Source: HRBIN12 sp964447335 (GTDB taxonomy: Bacteria > Actinomycetota > UBA4738 > HRBIN12). From it: 64,000 nt of DNA. Below the pieces are notes generated by a model that worked only from the letters and a program-made list of their open reading frames with translations, was not told the DNA's origin and searched no databases. Positions 55,791-63,823 of this stretch are shown here, one piece after another (position 1 is the first letter of the stretch; every line of letters starts with the position of its first letter). A program made the translations under genes and the position numbers. The stretch covers positions 1 through 64,000 of the forward strand of contig CAYUSA010000003.1 of assembly GCA_964447335.1 (NCBI GenBank), written 5' to 3'.

Positions 55791-57460
55791 CGCCGCGCGA
55801 GAACCTCACCCCCGGCTCGCCGGAGACGGCCGAGCTGCGGCCGGAGGACTCCACCTCGGCCTTCGTGCGGAACACCGCCGTGATGGCCGTCGGGACGAGC
55901 CTGTCCCGCCTGACCGGGTTCCTGCGCGTCGCCGCGATGGCGTTCGCGCTCGGCATCACCGAGACCCGACTCGCGGACGCCTACAACATCGCGAACACGA
56001 CCCCGAACATCGTCTACGAGCTCGCGCTCGGCGGGGTGCTGTCCTCGGTCCTCGTGCCGGTGTTCGTCGAGTGGATGCAGACCCGCGGTCGAGCGGCCGC
56101 CTGGGAGGTCGCTCGCAAGCTGTTCACGCTCGCGCTCGTCGCGCTGACGGCGATCGCGGTCGTCGCCATCTTGCTGGCGCCCTGGATCGTCCGGCTCTAC
56201 ACGATCCGGATCGGGGCCGGCCAGGAGGCGACGCGCGAGCTCGCGACCTTCTTCCTGCGCTGGTTCATGCCCCAGATCGTCTTCTATGGGCTCGGTGCGG
56301 TCGGGGGCGCGCTCCTCAACGCCGACCGGCGGTTCGCCGCACCGATGTTCGCGCCGATCGCCAACAACCTCATCGCGATAGCGACGTTCCTCGTCTTCGC
56401 CGCGATGCCCGGGCCGGCCGCGGGCTCGGGCGAGCTTGCGACGGGCGCGCAGCAGCTCGTGCTCGCGATCGGCACGACGCTCGGCGTCGCCGGGATGACC
56501 GTCGCGCTGTGGCCGGTGCTCCGCGCGACCGGGTTCCGTTTCGCCTGGCGGCTCCCGCGGCACGATGAGGCGGTCTCGAGGATCGTGCGGCTCGCGGGCT
56601 GGGTGGTCGTCTACGTGGCCGCGAACCAGGCAGGGTACCTGCTCGTGCTCGTGCTCGCGATCGGCACGACGCGGGGTGGGTACGCGGTGTACGGGGCGGC
56701 GTTCATCATCTTCCAGCTCCCGCACGCGATCTTCACCGTGTCGGTCGTCACCGCGCTCGTGCCCGCGATGTCCTCGCGATGGTCCGACGGCGACGTCGAC
56801 GGCTTCCGTGCGCTCCTCGCGAGGGGGATCCGCGCGACGGCCGCGATCGTGATCCCGGCGGCGCTCGGGTACCTGGTCATCGGGCGGGACATCGTGCGCC
56901 TGCTGCTCGAGCACGGTGCAACCGAAGCGCGCAGCGGCGATCTCGTCGCCCAGGTGCTCGCGTTCTTCGCGATCGGCCTGTTCGCGTTCTCGACGTTCCA
57001 GCTCCTGCTCCGCGCCTTCTACTCGATGCAGGACACGCGCACGCCGGCGCTCATCAACATCGCGGCCTTCGCGGTGAACGCCGGCGCGAACCTCCTGTAC
57101 GTGTTCGTGTTCGATCTCGGCGTGCGAGGGCTCGCGCTCGGCCACGCCACCTCGTACATCTTCGCCTCGGTCGTTGCCCTCGCCGTGCTGCGGCGTAGGC
57201 TCGATGGACTCGAGGGTGCGAGCATCGGCGCGAGCATCGCCCGCACGCTCCTGGCCGGAGGCGTCACGGCGCTCGCGGCGTGGGGGACGGCGAAGCTCGT
57301 CGGCGGGTGGCTCGGCACGGCGGGGCTCGCGGCGCGGTCGGTGCAGGTGCTCGCGGCCGTCGGTGCGGGGCTCGCGGTGTTCCTGGTCGCAGCGCTCATC
57401 TTCCGGATCGAGGAGGTCGATACGGTGAGGAAGCAACTCACGGCGAGGTGGCGACGGTGA
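55754..57460 (+). CDS. murJ: MurJ/MviN lipid II flippase
   Basis: A 568-residue MOP-superfamily flippase with about 14 helices. MAVGTSLSRLTGFLRVAAMA near the N-terminus, ADAYNIANTTPNIVYELALGG, GVLSSVLVPVF and LLRAFYSMQDTRTPALINI are MurJ signatures. It flips lipid II for peptidoglycan synthesis. A cytosolic extension of about 40 residues precedes helix 1. The likely start is the GTG at 55754, inside the end of the DUF6049 gene, or a later GTG. Unlike mycobacterial MviN it stops after the flippase domain, and the pseudokinase part is a separate gene at 57914. Confidence 0.93.
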   Translation: MGEEVPATADDLTPRENLTPGSPETAELRPEDSTSAFVRNTAVMAVGTSLSRLTGFLRVAAMAFALGITETRLADAYNIANTTPNIVYELALGGVLSSVLVPVFVEWMQTRGRAAAWEVARKLFTLALVALTAIAVVAILLAPWIVRLYTIRIGAGQEATRELATFFLRWFMPQIVFYGLGAVGGALLNADRRFAAPMFAPIANNLIAIATFLVFAAMPGPAAGSGELATGAQQLVLAIGTTLGVAGMTVALWPVLRATGFRFAWRLPRHDEAVSRIVRLAGWVVVYVAANQAGYLLVLVLAIGTTRGGYAVYGAAFIIFQLPHAIFTVSVVTALVPAMSSRWSDGDVDGFRALLARGIRATAAIVIPAALGYLVIGRDIVRLLLEHGATEARSGDLVAQVLAFFAIGLFAFSTFQLLLRAFYSMQDTRTPALINIAAFAVNAGANLLYVFVFDLGVRGLALGHATSYIFASVVALAVLRRRLDGLEGASIGASIARTLLAGGVTALAAWGTAKLVGGWLGTAGLAARSVQVLAAVGAGLAVFLVAALIFRIEEVDTVRKQLTARWRR

Positions 57461-57870
57461 ACCGGCTCCGCGCGATGGCGGCCGACGAGCGAGGTCTCCT
57501 CGGCAAGATCCTTGTCCTGTGGATCGTCCTCGCGGTCCTGTTCGCGCTCGTGGCCATCGACGCGGCGCAGATCCTCTACGCCCGTTACAAGGTCTCCGAC
57601 GCCGCACAGACCGCGGCGTTCGAGGCCGCCTCGAAGCTCCGCGACACCCATGACCGCGAGGTCGCCTACCAGGCCGCGCTCGACGTCGTCGCGGAAGCGG
57701 GCGGCGGCGCCCGCATCCCCGCGGACGGGTTCGTGATCGATGCGACGACGGGACAGGTCACCGTGACGGTCACGAGGAAGGTCTCCACGCTCCTCGTCGG
57801 TCGGTTCGGGCTCCTGAAGGACCTGAAGAAGGCCAGGGCGGTCGAGACGTCCGAACCTCCCGCGCCCTGA
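57457..57870 (+). CDS. Small TadE/TadG-like membrane protein
   Basis: A 137-residue protein. A basic N-terminus and ADERGLLGKILVLWIVLAVLF AL resemble the single N-terminal helix of TadE/TadG-like pseudopilins. A soluble outside domain follows (IDAAQILYARYKVSDAAQTA, AALDVVAEAGGGARIPADGF, ATTGQVTVTVTRKVSTLLVG). The GTG overlaps the murJ stop (GTGA), so it is translated with the flippase. It is unusual in this locus, and its function is unknown. Confidence 0.75.
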   Translation: MNRLRAMAADERGLLGKILVLWIVLAVLFALVAIDAAQILYARYKVSDAAQTAAFEAASKLRDTHDREVAYQAALDVVAEAGGGARIPADGFVIDATTGQVTVTVTRKVSTLLVGRFGLLKDLKKARAVETSEPPAP

Positions 57871-57901
57871 CGTCCTGGCCGGAGGCACGCCCGGCCGGGC
57901 A

Positions 57902-57907
57902 TACACT
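57902..57907 (+). promoter_or_regulatory. -10 element TACACT of the pseudokinase-sigma operon (leaderless)
   Basis: TACACT ends 7 nt before the GTG at 57914. Confidence 0.5.
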
Positions 57908-57913
57908 GCCCGC

Positions 57914-59320
57914 GTGCAGACCGAGCGGCCGACGGAGATGCTCGCGGGGCGCTACGCCCTGGAGGAGGAGCTCGGCCGCTCCGGCACCGGGATGGTGTGG
58001 CGCGCGGTCGACACCGTGCTCGAGCGCTCGGTCGCGATCAAGGTAGTGCAGCCCGTGCTCGCCGACGATCCCGCGTTCGCCGCCCGCCTGGCCGAGGACG
58101 TGCGCAAGACCGCGGCCGCCTCGGGACCCGGGCTCGTCCGACTCCTCGACAGCGGCGCCGAGCGCGGCGCGTCCTTCCTCGTCCGCGAGCACGTCCCCGG
58201 TGAGAGCCTCCGCGCGCGCCTGGAGCGCAACGGTGCGCTCACGCCCGCGGAGGCCGCGGAGCTCGGGGCAACGATCGCCGACGCGCTCGCCGCGGCGCAC
58301 CGCGGGGGCGTCCTGCACCTCGCGGTGAAGCCGGAGAACGTCCTGCTCGGCCGCGACGGGCGAGCGCACCTCGCCGATCTCGGTCTCGGGGCCGCGATCC
58401 GGGCGTCCCGCCCGTCGGCGGAGGCGACCCTCCTGCTCTCGCCGACCCCCGAGCCGCCCGAGCTCGCCACGGGCAACGAGCCCGACCAGCGAACCGACGG
58501 GTTCCTCGCGGGAGCCCTGCTGTTCGAGGCGCTCACCGGGCGAGTACCGTCGCCCGGTGAGCGCTCGCCGCGCGCGGTGCGTCCGGAGGTGCCCCGGGCG
58601 CTCGACGCAGCCGTCGTCCGGGCGCTCGCGCCGGACCCCGCCGAGCGCCACACGGACCTCGCGGCCCTCGCCACCGCCCTCCGCGAGGTCCAAGGCGAGC
58701 CGGCCACGACCGCCGCTCCCCGGACCGTCGGTCACACGCTGAGGAGCTGGCTGCTCGTGCCGGCGCTCGTGGTGCTCGCGGCGGCGGTCGCGATCGCCGT
58801 CGGCGTGTGGCTCGGGCGTCTCGAGCTCGGAGGTCCACTCGGCGTCCGCCCGAAGGGCGAGCCCGCGAGCCCCCCGGCGCCCCTCGCCGAGATGGTGCTG
58901 CCATTCGTCGCGGTCTCGGCGTTCGATCCGCTCGGCGACGGCGTCGAGAACGGCTCGGGCGCGCCGCTCGCGATCGACGGCGACGGCTCGACGGCCTGGC
59001 GCTCCGAGAACTACTTCGATGCCGAGCTCAACAAGCCCGGCGTCGGCCTGCTGTTCGATCTCGGGCGGAGCCGAAGCGTGACCGGGTTCCGGCTGCAGGT
59101 CCCGCACGCCGGCTACACGTTCGGGGTCGCCGTCGCTGACGATCCCGACGCGCTCGTCGAGGCCGCGACGGCCGCGTACACGGCCGCCTCCACCATGCGA
59201 GAGGCGATCGACCCGGTGACGGGACGCTACGTGCTGCTGTGGATCACCTCGGTCGTGGACGCCGGCGATGGCAACCGGGCCGAGGTCGCCGAGTTCGAGG
59301 TGGTCGGCCCCGATGCCTGA
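57914..59320 (+). CDS. Membrane pseudokinase with extracellular discoidin-like domain (MviN C-terminal equivalent)
   Basis: A 468-residue protein. Residues 11-270 form a Hanks-type kinase fold: K43 in VAIKVVQPV and the catalytic loop HLAVKPENVLLG at 135-146, in which the catalytic aspartate is Ala137, with D155 in LADLGLG. The loss of the catalytic base marks a pseudokinase. One membrane helix follows (LLVPALVVLAAAVAIAVGVW), then an outside beta-sandwich like F5/8C or galactose-binding domains (DGDGSTAWRSENYFDAELNK). In mycobacterial MviN the same parts are fused to MurJ and bind the FHA protein FhaA. Here they form a separate gene 43 bp past the TadE-like gene. The stop overlaps the sigma gene. 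Confidence 0.9.
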   Translation: MQTERPTEMLAGRYALEEELGRSGTGMVWRAVDTVLERSVAIKVVQPVLADDPAFAARLAEDVRKTAAASGPGLVRLLDSGAERGASFLVREHVPGESLRARLERNGALTPAEAAELGATIADALAAAHRGGVLHLAVKPENVLLGRDGRAHLADLGLGAAIRASRPSAEATLLLSPTPEPPELATGNEPDQRTDGFLAGALLFEALTGRVPSPGERSPRAVRPEVPRALDAAVVRALAPDPAERHTDLAALATALREVQGEPATTAAPRTVGHTLRSWLLVPALVVLAAAVAIAVGVWLGRLELGGPLGVRPKGEPASPPAPLAEMVLPFVAVSAFDPLGDGVENGSGAPLAIDGDGSTAWRSENYFDAELNKPGVGLLFDLGRSRSVTGFRLQVPHAGYTFGVAVADDPDALVEAATAAYTAASTMREAIDPVTGRYVLLWITSVVDAGDGNRAEVAEFEVVGPDA

Positions 59321-59918
59321 CACCGCGGAGCGCGACGACGAGCTCGTCCGCCGGTACCTCGCCGGCGACGTCGAGGCGTTCGGCACCCTCGTCGAGCGGC
59401 ACGAGCGCCGCGTCTACAACCTCGCGCTGCGGATGACCGGACGCGAGGAGGACGCCCGCGACGCTACGCAAGAGGCGTTCCTGTCCGCGCTCCGGAAGCT
59501 CGGCTCGTTCCGGGGCGAGGCCGCCTTCACGACGTGGATGCATCGGGTGACCGTGAACGCGTGCTACGACCTCCTGCGCAAGCGCCAGCGTGCGCCGCTC
59601 CTGCACGAGCGCGACGACGACGGCCCGCGCCGGCCCGAGCCCGCCGCGCCGGACCATGCGGATGCGGTGGACCTGTCGATCGACGTACGCAGGGCGCTGC
59701 TCGAGGTGCCCCCGGACTTCCGCGCCGTGCTGATCCTGTGCGACGTCCAGGACCTGCCCTACGACGAGGCGGCGGCGGCGCTCGGCGTGCCGGTCGGCAC
59801 CGTGAAATCCCGACTGCACCGCGGGCGCGTCGCGCTCGCTCGAGCGCTCGGCGTCGGCCCCGGCCTGCGGGAACGCCCGGAGACCGCCGGGCCGTCTGAA
59901 GGGACGATGTCACCATGA
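59313..59918 (+). CDS. sigM: ECF sigma factor, SigM-like
   Basis: A 201-residue ECF sigma factor. Region 2 is DELVRRYLAGDVEAFGTLVE, then ARDATQEAFLSALRKLGSFR and AFTTWMHRVTVNACYDLLRK. Region 4 is VPPDFRAVLILCDVQDLPYDEAAAALGVPVGTVKSRLHRGR. Its place after murJ and the kinase-like gene and before a zinc-type anti-sigma matches sigM (Rv3911) of mycobacteria. The ATG at 59313 overlaps the pseudokinase stop by 8 bp. It is expected to respond to envelope stress. Confidence 0.93.
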   Translation: MPDTAERDDELVRRYLAGDVEAFGTLVERHERRVYNLALRMTGREEDARDATQEAFLSALRKLGSFRGEAAFTTWMHRVTVNACYDLLRKRQRAPLLHERDDDGPRRPEPAAPDHADAVDLSIDVRRALLEVPPDFRAVLILCDVQDLPYDEAAAALGVPVGTVKSRLHRGRVALARALGVGPGLRERPETAGPSEGTMSP

Positions 59919-60667
59919 CCCACCCTGAGGACCTCCTCGCCGACCACGTGGACGGCACGCTCTCGCAGACCGAGCGTGCCGTCCTCGACGCACACCTGGC
60001 GGGGTGCGAGACCTGCCGCCAGGAGATCGCGCTCGCGGCCGGAGCGGTCACCGCGCTCGCCGCGCTGGATGAGGAGCCGGTCCCCTTCGGCGTCACGGGT
60101 CCCGTCCTCGCCGAGGCCCGGCGCACGGCCAGGCGCCCGGCGCCGGCGCGCGAGCGGTTCCAGTGGGCGATCGGGCTCGCGGCGGCTGCCTGCCTGGTGC
60201 TCGTGGCCGTCGTCCTGCTCCCGCAGCTCACGGGCGACTCGGCCGAGGATCGTGGGACGCTCTCCGCCGACGCCGGCGACGCGGAGCGGTCGGAGGACGC
60301 CACGATGGGGGCCGAGGCCCTCGCCCCGCTGCAGCTCGAGGTCTCGGACCAGGACTTCGCCGATCCGGACCTGGCGAGGCTGGCGAAGTCGACCGCGAAG
60401 GTCGCCACCGCGCTCCCGGTGACGCCGACGGCGAACGCGGTCGCCGCACCCGACGAGGCCATCACCTGTCTCCTCGCGAGCGGGGCGACGATCGACGAGG
60501 GCCACGTGCTCGTCCGGGTGATCCAGGCCCGATACCTCGGCACGCCGGCGTACATCGGCGTGTTCCATGAGGGCGCCGGAGGTGGCACGCCGCCGCAACG
60601 CGTCGTGGTCTGGGTCGTCTCGAGCGCGGACTGCGCGATCCTCACGGCCCTGTCGCAGAACGTCTGA
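59915..60667 (+). CDS. Zinc-type (ZAS) transmembrane anti-sigma factor, RsmA-like
   Basis: A 250-residue anti-sigma factor. The HxxxCxxC zinc motif is LDAHLAGCETCRQE at about residues 25-38. One membrane helix follows (WAIGLAAAACLVLVAVVLLP) and then an outside domain of about 150 residues with two cysteines (ITCLLASGATIDEG, SSADCAILTAL). It should hold the SigM-like factor at the membrane and release it on envelope signals. The ATG overlaps the sigma gene stop (ATGA). No trxB follows, unlike mycobacteria. Confidence 0.92.
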   Translation: MTHPEDLLADHVDGTLSQTERAVLDAHLAGCETCRQEIALAAGAVTALAALDEEPVPFGVTGPVLAEARRTARRPAPARERFQWAIGLAAAACLVLVAVVLLPQLTGDSAEDRGTLSADAGDAERSEDATMGAEALAPLQLEVSDQDFADPDLARLAKSTAKVATALPVTPTANAVAAPDEAITCLLASGATIDEGHVLVRVIQARYLGTPAYIGVFHEGAGGGTPPQRVVVWVVSSADCAILTALSQNV

Positions 60668-60711
60668 CACGGGCCCGGCGACCCGCCGTGGATGCTGTGA
60701 GCGAACACTCG

Positions 60712-60717
60712 TAGAGT
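60712..60717 (+). promoter_or_regulatory. -10 element TAGAGT of the merR-menG operon (leaderless)
   Basis: TAGAGT ends 9 nt before the GTG at 60726. Confidence 0.5.
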
Positions 60718-60725
60718 TACCGGTC

Positions 60726-61424
60726 GTGAGGTACCGGGTCGAGCAGCTCGCCGCCGCGTGCGACGTTTCCGTGGACACGGTCCGCTACTACCAGTCCCGA
60801 GGGCTCCTGCCGCCGCCCGAACGCGAGGGCCGGGTCGCCTGGTACGGCCCCGAGCACGTCGAGCGCATCCACGACGTCCGGACGCTCCAGCGCAAGGGCC
60901 TCACGCTCGCCGCGATCGCGCGCGCGCTCGAGGGCGACCTCGACCCCGCCGACGCAGACCTCGCGGCCGCCGTGGCCGCCGCCCGCGGCGAGGGTCCCGA
61001 GGAGGAGCTCCTCACGCTCGAGGGGTTCTCGAGCCGCGCCGGCGTGCCCGCCTCGCTCATCCAGGCGGTCGAGCGCGAGGGCATCCGCCTCGGCGTCGCC
61101 GAGGGCGGCGAGGCACGCTACACGAGCGCCGACATCCAGACCGTGCGCGCGGCACTCCGCCTGCTCGAGTTCGGCCTGCCGCTCGGCGAGCTGCTCTCGC
61201 TCGCGCGCGACGCGAACGCCGCGATGGTCGCGCTCGCCGATCGCGCGGTCGAGCTGTTCGACGAGCACGTCCGCAAGCCCATCCGCGACACCGCGGCCAC
61301 CGAGGACGAGGCGGCCGCGCAGCTCGTGGAGGCCTTCGACACGCTCCTCCCGGCCGTCACGAACCTCGTCGCCACCCACTTCCGGCGCGTGCTGCTCGCG
61401 ACCGCCGAGGAGAAGCTCGAGTGA
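60726..61424 (+). CDS. MerR-family regulator with two helix-turn-helix domains
   Basis: A 232-residue regulator. The N-terminal MerR domain is complete (YRVEQLAAACDVSVDTVRYY, QSRGLLPPPEREGRVAWYGP). A second MerR-like unit follows at about residues 98-160 (LTLEGFSSRAGVPASLIQAV, EREGIRLGVAEGGEARYTSA). The C-terminal helical part (FDTLLPAVTNLVATHFRRVL) may bind a ligand or dimerise. The stop overlaps menG by 4 bp (GTGA), so it is co-expressed with menaquinone synthesis genes and may control them. Confidence 0.88.
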   Translation: MRYRVEQLAAACDVSVDTVRYYQSRGLLPPPEREGRVAWYGPEHVERIHDVRTLQRKGLTLAAIARALEGDLDPADADLAAAVAAARGEGPEEELLTLEGFSSRAGVPASLIQAVEREGIRLGVAEGGEARYTSADIQTVRAALRLLEFGLPLGELLSLARDANAAMVALADRAVELFDEHVRKPIRDTAATEDEAAAQLVEAFDTLLPAVTNLVATHFRRVLLATAEEKLE

Positions 61425-62107
61425 GCCGGCGGCTCCCGCAGGGCGAGGAGAAGGCGCGCGCGGTCCGAGGGCTCTTCGACACGATCGCCGGGCGCTACGA
61501 CCTCGTGAACCGCGTGATGACGTTCGGCATGGACGTCGGATGGCGCCGGCGCGCGATCCGCGAGCTCCATCTCCCGGGGGGGGCGCTCGTCGCCGACCTC
61601 GCGTGCGGCACCGGGGACTTCTGCCGAGAGCTGCGCGGCAAGGGCTACCGGGCCGTGGGCTTCGACTTCTCGTTCGGGATGCTCGCGAGCGCTCGCACCG
61701 ACGCACCCCTCGTGCAGGCCGACGTCCTCCACCTTCCGCTCGCCGACGGCGCGGCCGACGGCGCGACATGCGGGTTCGCGCTCCGCAACGTCGTCGATCT
61801 CGGCGCGCTGTTCGAGGAGTGCGCGCGCGTGGTCCGCCCCGAAGGACGGATCGCGCTCCTCGAGGCGAGTGAGCCCGACCACCCCCTGATGCGCGCCGGC
61901 CACCGCGTCTACTTCCACCGCGTCGTGCCCCTCATCGGCGGCGCGCTCTCGGATCGCGAGGCCTATCGGTACCTCCCGCGCTCGATGGCCTACCTGCCGG
62001 CGACCGAGGAGCTGCTCGTGATGCTCCGACGCGCGGGCTTCGCGGACGCGCGGAGGATCCCGCTCGCGGGCGGCATCGCGCAACTCTTCATGGGGACGAG
62101 GACCTAG
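61421..62107 (+). CDS. menG: Demethylmenaquinone methyltransferase (UbiE/MenG family)
   Basis: A 228-residue class I SAM methyltransferase. RGLFDTIAGRYDLVNRVMTF G is the family opening, and the SAM-binding motif is VADLACGTGDFCRELRGKG. CGFALRNVVDLGALFEECAR and the C-terminal GGIAQLFMGT match MenG. It performs the last step of menaquinone synthesis. The GTG overlaps the merR stop, and menF begins 4 bp after its stop. The central loop is somewhat shorter than in E. coli UbiE. Confidence 0.93.
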   Translation: MSRRLPQGEEKARAVRGLFDTIAGRYDLVNRVMTFGMDVGWRRRAIRELHLPGGALVADLACGTGDFCRELRGKGYRAVGFDFSFGMLASARTDAPLVQADVLHLPLADGAADGATCGFALRNVVDLGALFEECARVVRPEGRIALLEASEPDHPLMRAGHRVYFHRVVPLIGGALSDREAYRYLPRSMAYLPATEELLVMLRRAGFADARRIPLAGGIAQLFMGTRT

Positions 62108-62110
62108 CCG

Positions 62111-63379
62111 GTGCCACCGCTCGTCGCCCGCTCGAGCGCGCTCGGACCCGCCTTCGACCTGCTCGCGAACTACCACCCGGGGGGGTTCTTCTTCGAGCGG
62201 GCGGGCCTCGGGGTCTCGGCCGTCGGGGTCGCCGACCGCATCGGCGTCGAGGGAGGACCGGACCGCCTGTGGCTGCTCGCCCGCGAGGTCGAGGCCAGCC
62301 TCCGCGAGATCCACCGCGACGGCCACGGCCCGGCCCCGATCGCCGTCGGGGCGATCCCCTTCGACGCCGGCTGGCCCGCTCACCTCGTCGTCCCCGAACG
62401 CACCGTGCTCCGCCTCCGCGAGGGCGAGACCCGGCGGCTAGACGTGTACCTCCAGGGCCTCTCGCCCCTCGACCCCGAGCGCGAGCGCTGGACCGGCCGC
62501 GCCCTGCCCCACGATGCCTTCGAGGACATCCACCTGCGGCCCGACCCCGAGCCCCAGGAGTACGCGGAGGCCGTCCGCGAGGCGACGCGGCGGATCCGCG
62601 CGGGCAAGCTCCGCAAGGTCGTGCTCGCGCGGTCGATCGTCGTCGCCGCCGATCGCGAGCTCGACGCCAAGCAGCTGCTCTGGCGCCTGCGCGCCGTCGA
62701 CCCCGACTGCTACACCTTCGCCTCGCCCGAGCTCGCGCTCGATGCGGGGGACCTCGTGCCGACCGGCACGCTCGTGGGCGCGACGCCCGAGCTCCTCGTC
62801 CGCAAGGAGGACGACCTCGTCACAGCCACGCCGCTCGCGGGCTCGGCCCCGCGCTACGGCGACCCGGGGAAGGACCGCGGCTCCGCCGCTCACCTGTTCG
62901 CCTCGGCGAAGGACCGTGAGGAGCACGGACTCGTCGTCGAGGACGTCGCGGCCGTGCTCGCACCGCTCTGCGAGAAGCTCGCCTACCCGCACGAGCCCGA
63001 GCTGCTCGGCACCGCGAACGTCTGGCACCTCGCGACGCCGTTCCGCGGCATCCTGAAGGCCTCGGTGCGGAGTGCGCTCGATCTCGTGGCGGCGCTCCAC
63101 CCGACCCCGGCCGTGTGTGGGACGCCGCGCGACGCCGCGCGCACCGTGCTCGCCGAGCTCGAACCGCTCGATCGTGGGTGCTATGCCGGACCGATCGGCT
63201 GGGTGGATGCGGGAGGTGACGGCGAGTGGGCGATCGCGCTGCGCTGCGCCGAGATCACCGGCACGACCGCCCGCGTGTTCGCCGGCGCGGGGATCGTCGC
63301 GGACTCGGACCCCGAGCAGGAGCTCGATGAGACCGAGCGCAAGTTCCGGGCGCTCCTGGACTCGCTCCGCTGGGGCTAG
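62111..63379 (+). CDS. menF: Isochorismate synthase (menaquinone-specific, MenF/EntC family)
   Basis: A 422-residue chorismate-utilising enzyme. The conserved segments are RIRAGKLRKVVLARSIVVAA, TGTLVGATPELLVRK, ATPLAGSAPRYGDPGKDRGS, HPTPAVCGTPRDAARTVL, then DRGCYAGPIGWVDAGGDGEW and RVFAGAGIVADSDPEQELDE. It converts chorismate to isochorismate, the first committed step of menaquinone synthesis. The nearby menG and menD confirm the pathway. The GTG start is 4 bp past the menG stop. Confidence 0.95.
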   Translation: MPPLVARSSALGPAFDLLANYHPGGFFFERAGLGVSAVGVADRIGVEGGPDRLWLLAREVEASLREIHRDGHGPAPIAVGAIPFDAGWPAHLVVPERTVLRLREGETRRLDVYLQGLSPLDPERERWTGRALPHDAFEDIHLRPDPEPQEYAEAVREATRRIRAGKLRKVVLARSIVVAADRELDAKQLLWRLRAVDPDCYTFASPELALDAGDLVPTGTLVGATPELLVRKEDDLVTATPLAGSAPRYGDPGKDRGSAAHLFASAKDREEHGLVVEDVAAVLAPLCEKLAYPHEPELLGTANVWHLATPFRGILKASVRSALDLVAALHPTPAVCGTPRDAARTVLAELEPLDRGCYAGPIGWVDAGGDGEWAIALRCAEITGTTARVFAGAGIVADSDPEQELDETERKFRALLDSLRWG

Positions 63380-63805
63380 GCCGCCGGCACAGGGCGGCGC
63401 TGCTCACGCCTCGAGAGCACCACGCGCACCGCCACGCCGACGACCACAGCCACCGTCAGCGCAACGAGGACGGCGGGCAACAGGGGCGCCTGGTAAGCAC
63501 CGCCGCCCGAGTAGTCGACCGAGGACGTTCGTGCAGCTCGCGTGCCCGACGGTGCTCGGGCCGGCAGGCACCGCCGTCCACGTCGAGGTGCATCCGAGCG
63601 GAGCGACCAGGACGTACGCGAGCGCGAAGGACCACGCCGCCACGAGCGCCGGCCACAGCACGTCGCGCCGGCGGCGCCACGGCCCGACCGCCACCATCGC
63701 GAGCCCGGTGAGCAGCAGCGGCCCCCCGATGCTGAACAGGCTGAGGAAGCCGAAACCGATCAGCACGAGCGCGAGGATCCAGTAGCCGATCGATCGTGCG
63801 CACAT
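63376..63805 (-). CDS. Small integral membrane protein, frameshifted
   Basis: The first frame (from the ATG at 63805) gives two helices (GYWILALVLIGFGFLSLFSI, ALVAAWSFALAYVLVAPLGC) and an outside loop ending SCTNVLG. There it goes out of frame at about 63515-63525. The adjacent frame continues sensibly as VDYSGGGAYQAPLLPAVLVA, with a third helix (LTVAVVVGVAVRVVL) and a basic tail RREQRRPVPAA ending at 63376. Two missing G residues (CTCGGTCGAC for CTCGGGGTCGAC) would explain it. It is either a recent mutation or a homopolymer sequencing error. Function is unknown. It overlaps the convergent menF stop. Confidence 0.6.
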
Positions 63806-63823
63806 CGTCGGGCAGCGTATCCG

